Assembly (NCBI RefSeq): GCF_007993735.1
Contig: NZ_CP042453.1
Coordinates: forward strand, 2,914,001-2,978,000
Direction: 5' to 3'
DNA from: Arenimonas daejeonensis
GTDB lineage: Bacteria; Pseudomonadota; Gammaproteobacteria; Xanthomonadales; Xanthomonadaceae
Length of the DNA stretch: 64,000 bases
Part shown: piece after piece, positions 62,981 through 64,000 of the stretch
Numbering within the stretch: the stretch's first letter is position 1
Layout: each line of letters begins with the position of its first letter
Translations under genes and position numbers: made by a program
Notes under the pieces: generated by a model
Told to the model about the DNA's origin: nothing
Seen by the model: the letters and a program-made list of their open reading frames with translations, nothing else
Database searches by the model: none

Positions 62981-64000
62981 TCAAGTCAGCAGGCGTTCGA
63001 GATGCGCGACGATTCGCGCGCCAGTCTGAATGTCCCACAAGGGAGGCGCGCTGCACTGCTTCCGCTGGCCGGCGAAAAGGCAGTCGACGGCCGGGCCAAG
63101 GTGGGCCGGGTCAGTACCTAACAGTTCGTTGGTGCCCAGCTCCACGGTTTCGGGACGCGCGGTGATGTCGCTTGGGTCGGTGATCACGCCCTTGGCGTGC
63201 TTCACCAACCAGTTGAACTCCAGGTAGAGCTGCGGATCGACCAGCAGTGTGTTGGGGAGGGAGCCCGGTAGCGCGTGCAGGGACTTGGCGGCACAGGGGG
63301 CACCGGGAACACTAACGGCAGGCTGCGCGTGCCATCAACGATAGACGGAAGCAGGCGTGCGAATTCCTCGCCGTCGTCCGCATTGGCAGGGCGATGCAGG
63401 GTGGAGACAAAACTGCCGCCGGGTCGAAGGCCCAAGTCGGACACGAAGTCCGGCACCCGCTGTCGGTCCATGTTCGCCAGCAACGTGTCGATCATGGTGT
63501 TGCCGACGAAATAGATGCGGTCTTCATCGATGCCGGTCCGGCCCGGCGCAAGTTGGTGTTGGCGCGTTCGCTGGTGGTGAAGCACCAGTTGGCCGCCGAA
63601 TCGGTAGCAGGCCGGTTGATTTCCTCGGGAATCGTCAAGTCGCCCGAGCGGATGCCGGTTTCCACGTACGCCACCGGCACGTGCAGCTTCTGGGCAGTGA
63701 TGGTGCAGGCCATGGTCGAGGTCACGCCTCCGACCACCAGGCAGGCGTCACTCGGCGTCTCGAGCAGCAGCTTCTCGTAGCCCACCAGGATGCCGGCGGA
63801 CTGTTCGGCCTGGGTGCCGGAACCGAGCTCCAATTTCATGTCCGGCGCCGGGATGCCCAACTGCTCGAAGGACTCGCCGGACATGCGCGAGTCGAAATGC
63901 TGATCGGTGTGAACCCGACGCCAGCACCGCGGGCCGCCAGCGCCCTTTCGGGCATGCATGGCACGCAGGATGGAGGCGATCTTCATGAAGTTGGTTCTGT
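62981..64000 (-). CDS. WecB-like UDP-GlcNAc 2-epimerase, 5' end outside the window (frameshifts, missing loop)
   Basis: Non-hydrolysing UDP-N-acetylglucosamine 2-epimerase family; the window begins inside the N-terminal RTNFMKIASILRAMHARKG. Segments join after repair near 63535 (NLRRAG-GIDEDRIYFVGNTMID) and 63295 (FPVHP-CAAKSLHALPGSLPN). PEEINR, LHRPAN and LGTNELLG are conserved. Unusual: VVGGVTSTM where the family has VVGD, YVETGIRSGD where it has HVEAG, VHTDQHFD for VHTGQHYD. After KGVITD the family SGGITEE...LR loop is absent, the text going straight to PSDITARPETV. This removes UDP-contact residues, so the protein is either inactive or wrongly assembled. Confidence 0.78.

Overview
The window looks like a chromosomal segment of a high-GC gammaproteobacterium of the Xanthomonadaceae/Lysobacteraceae type (Lysobacter, Luteimonas or Xanthomonas-like). 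The evidence is the gene order pilG-pilI-pilJ-chpA-chpB-chpC beside gshB-tonB, the string pyrB-ruvX-yqgE-pilU-pilT-yggS-proC, a large TonB-dependent receptor, a SAM-I riboswitch on metX-metB-hom, a beta-propeller phytase, and dispersed palindromic intergenic repeats. No rRNA, tRNA, CRISPR array, insertion sequence or prophage was recognised.

Layout. 1-12 kb (minus): the Pil-Chp chemosensory operon for type IV pili, including a giant ChpA kinase with an Ala-Glu repeat linker. 12-14 kb (plus): gshB and tonB. 14-18.4 kb (minus): pyrB, ruvX, yqgE and the twitching ATPases pilU and pilT. 18.4-24.7 kb (plus): yggS, proC, DUF4426, a phosphatase, then an acyl-CoA dehydrogenase / YdjM-like / phosphotransferase group that may handle 4-hydroxyacyl-CoAs. 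24.7-28 kb: a BtuF-like protein, pdxH, a P-loop kinase, dodecin and an SDR. 28-31 kb (plus): aroK, aroB, a WGR protein, hemE. 31-34.6 kb: a hybrid histidine kinase, then YceI - cytochrome b561 - YceI. 34.6-42.5 kb: a small thioredoxin-fold protein, sdaA, two c-di-GMP enzymes and an M23 peptidase. 42.5-45.4 kb: paired structured repeats and a TonB receptor with a possible Pho box. 45.5-49 kb (minus): riboswitch-controlled hom, metB, metX. 49-56 kb: phytase, prfC, hemolysin III, CBS protein, glycosyltransferase, mtgA, hslO. 56-58.2 kb: an orphan exported protein and an AbiEii-XRE toxin-antitoxin-like pair. 58.3-64 kb (minus): a polysaccharide cluster (VanZ-like, UDP-hexuronate epimerase, WbuB-like glycosyltransferase, heparinase-like, WecB-like) running off the right edge.

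Quality. About 35 apparent single-base frameshifts interrupt 24 otherwise convincing genes, including pilT, proC, pilJ, chpA, metB, sdaA and hslO. Most sit in short G/C or A/T runs, and most look like a lost base. I read these as sequencing or assembly errors, not mass pseudogenisation, and give each gene its full reconstructed extent. Reconstructed lengths come out at whole codon numbers and at family-typical sizes. Amino acid positions in broken genes are approximate.
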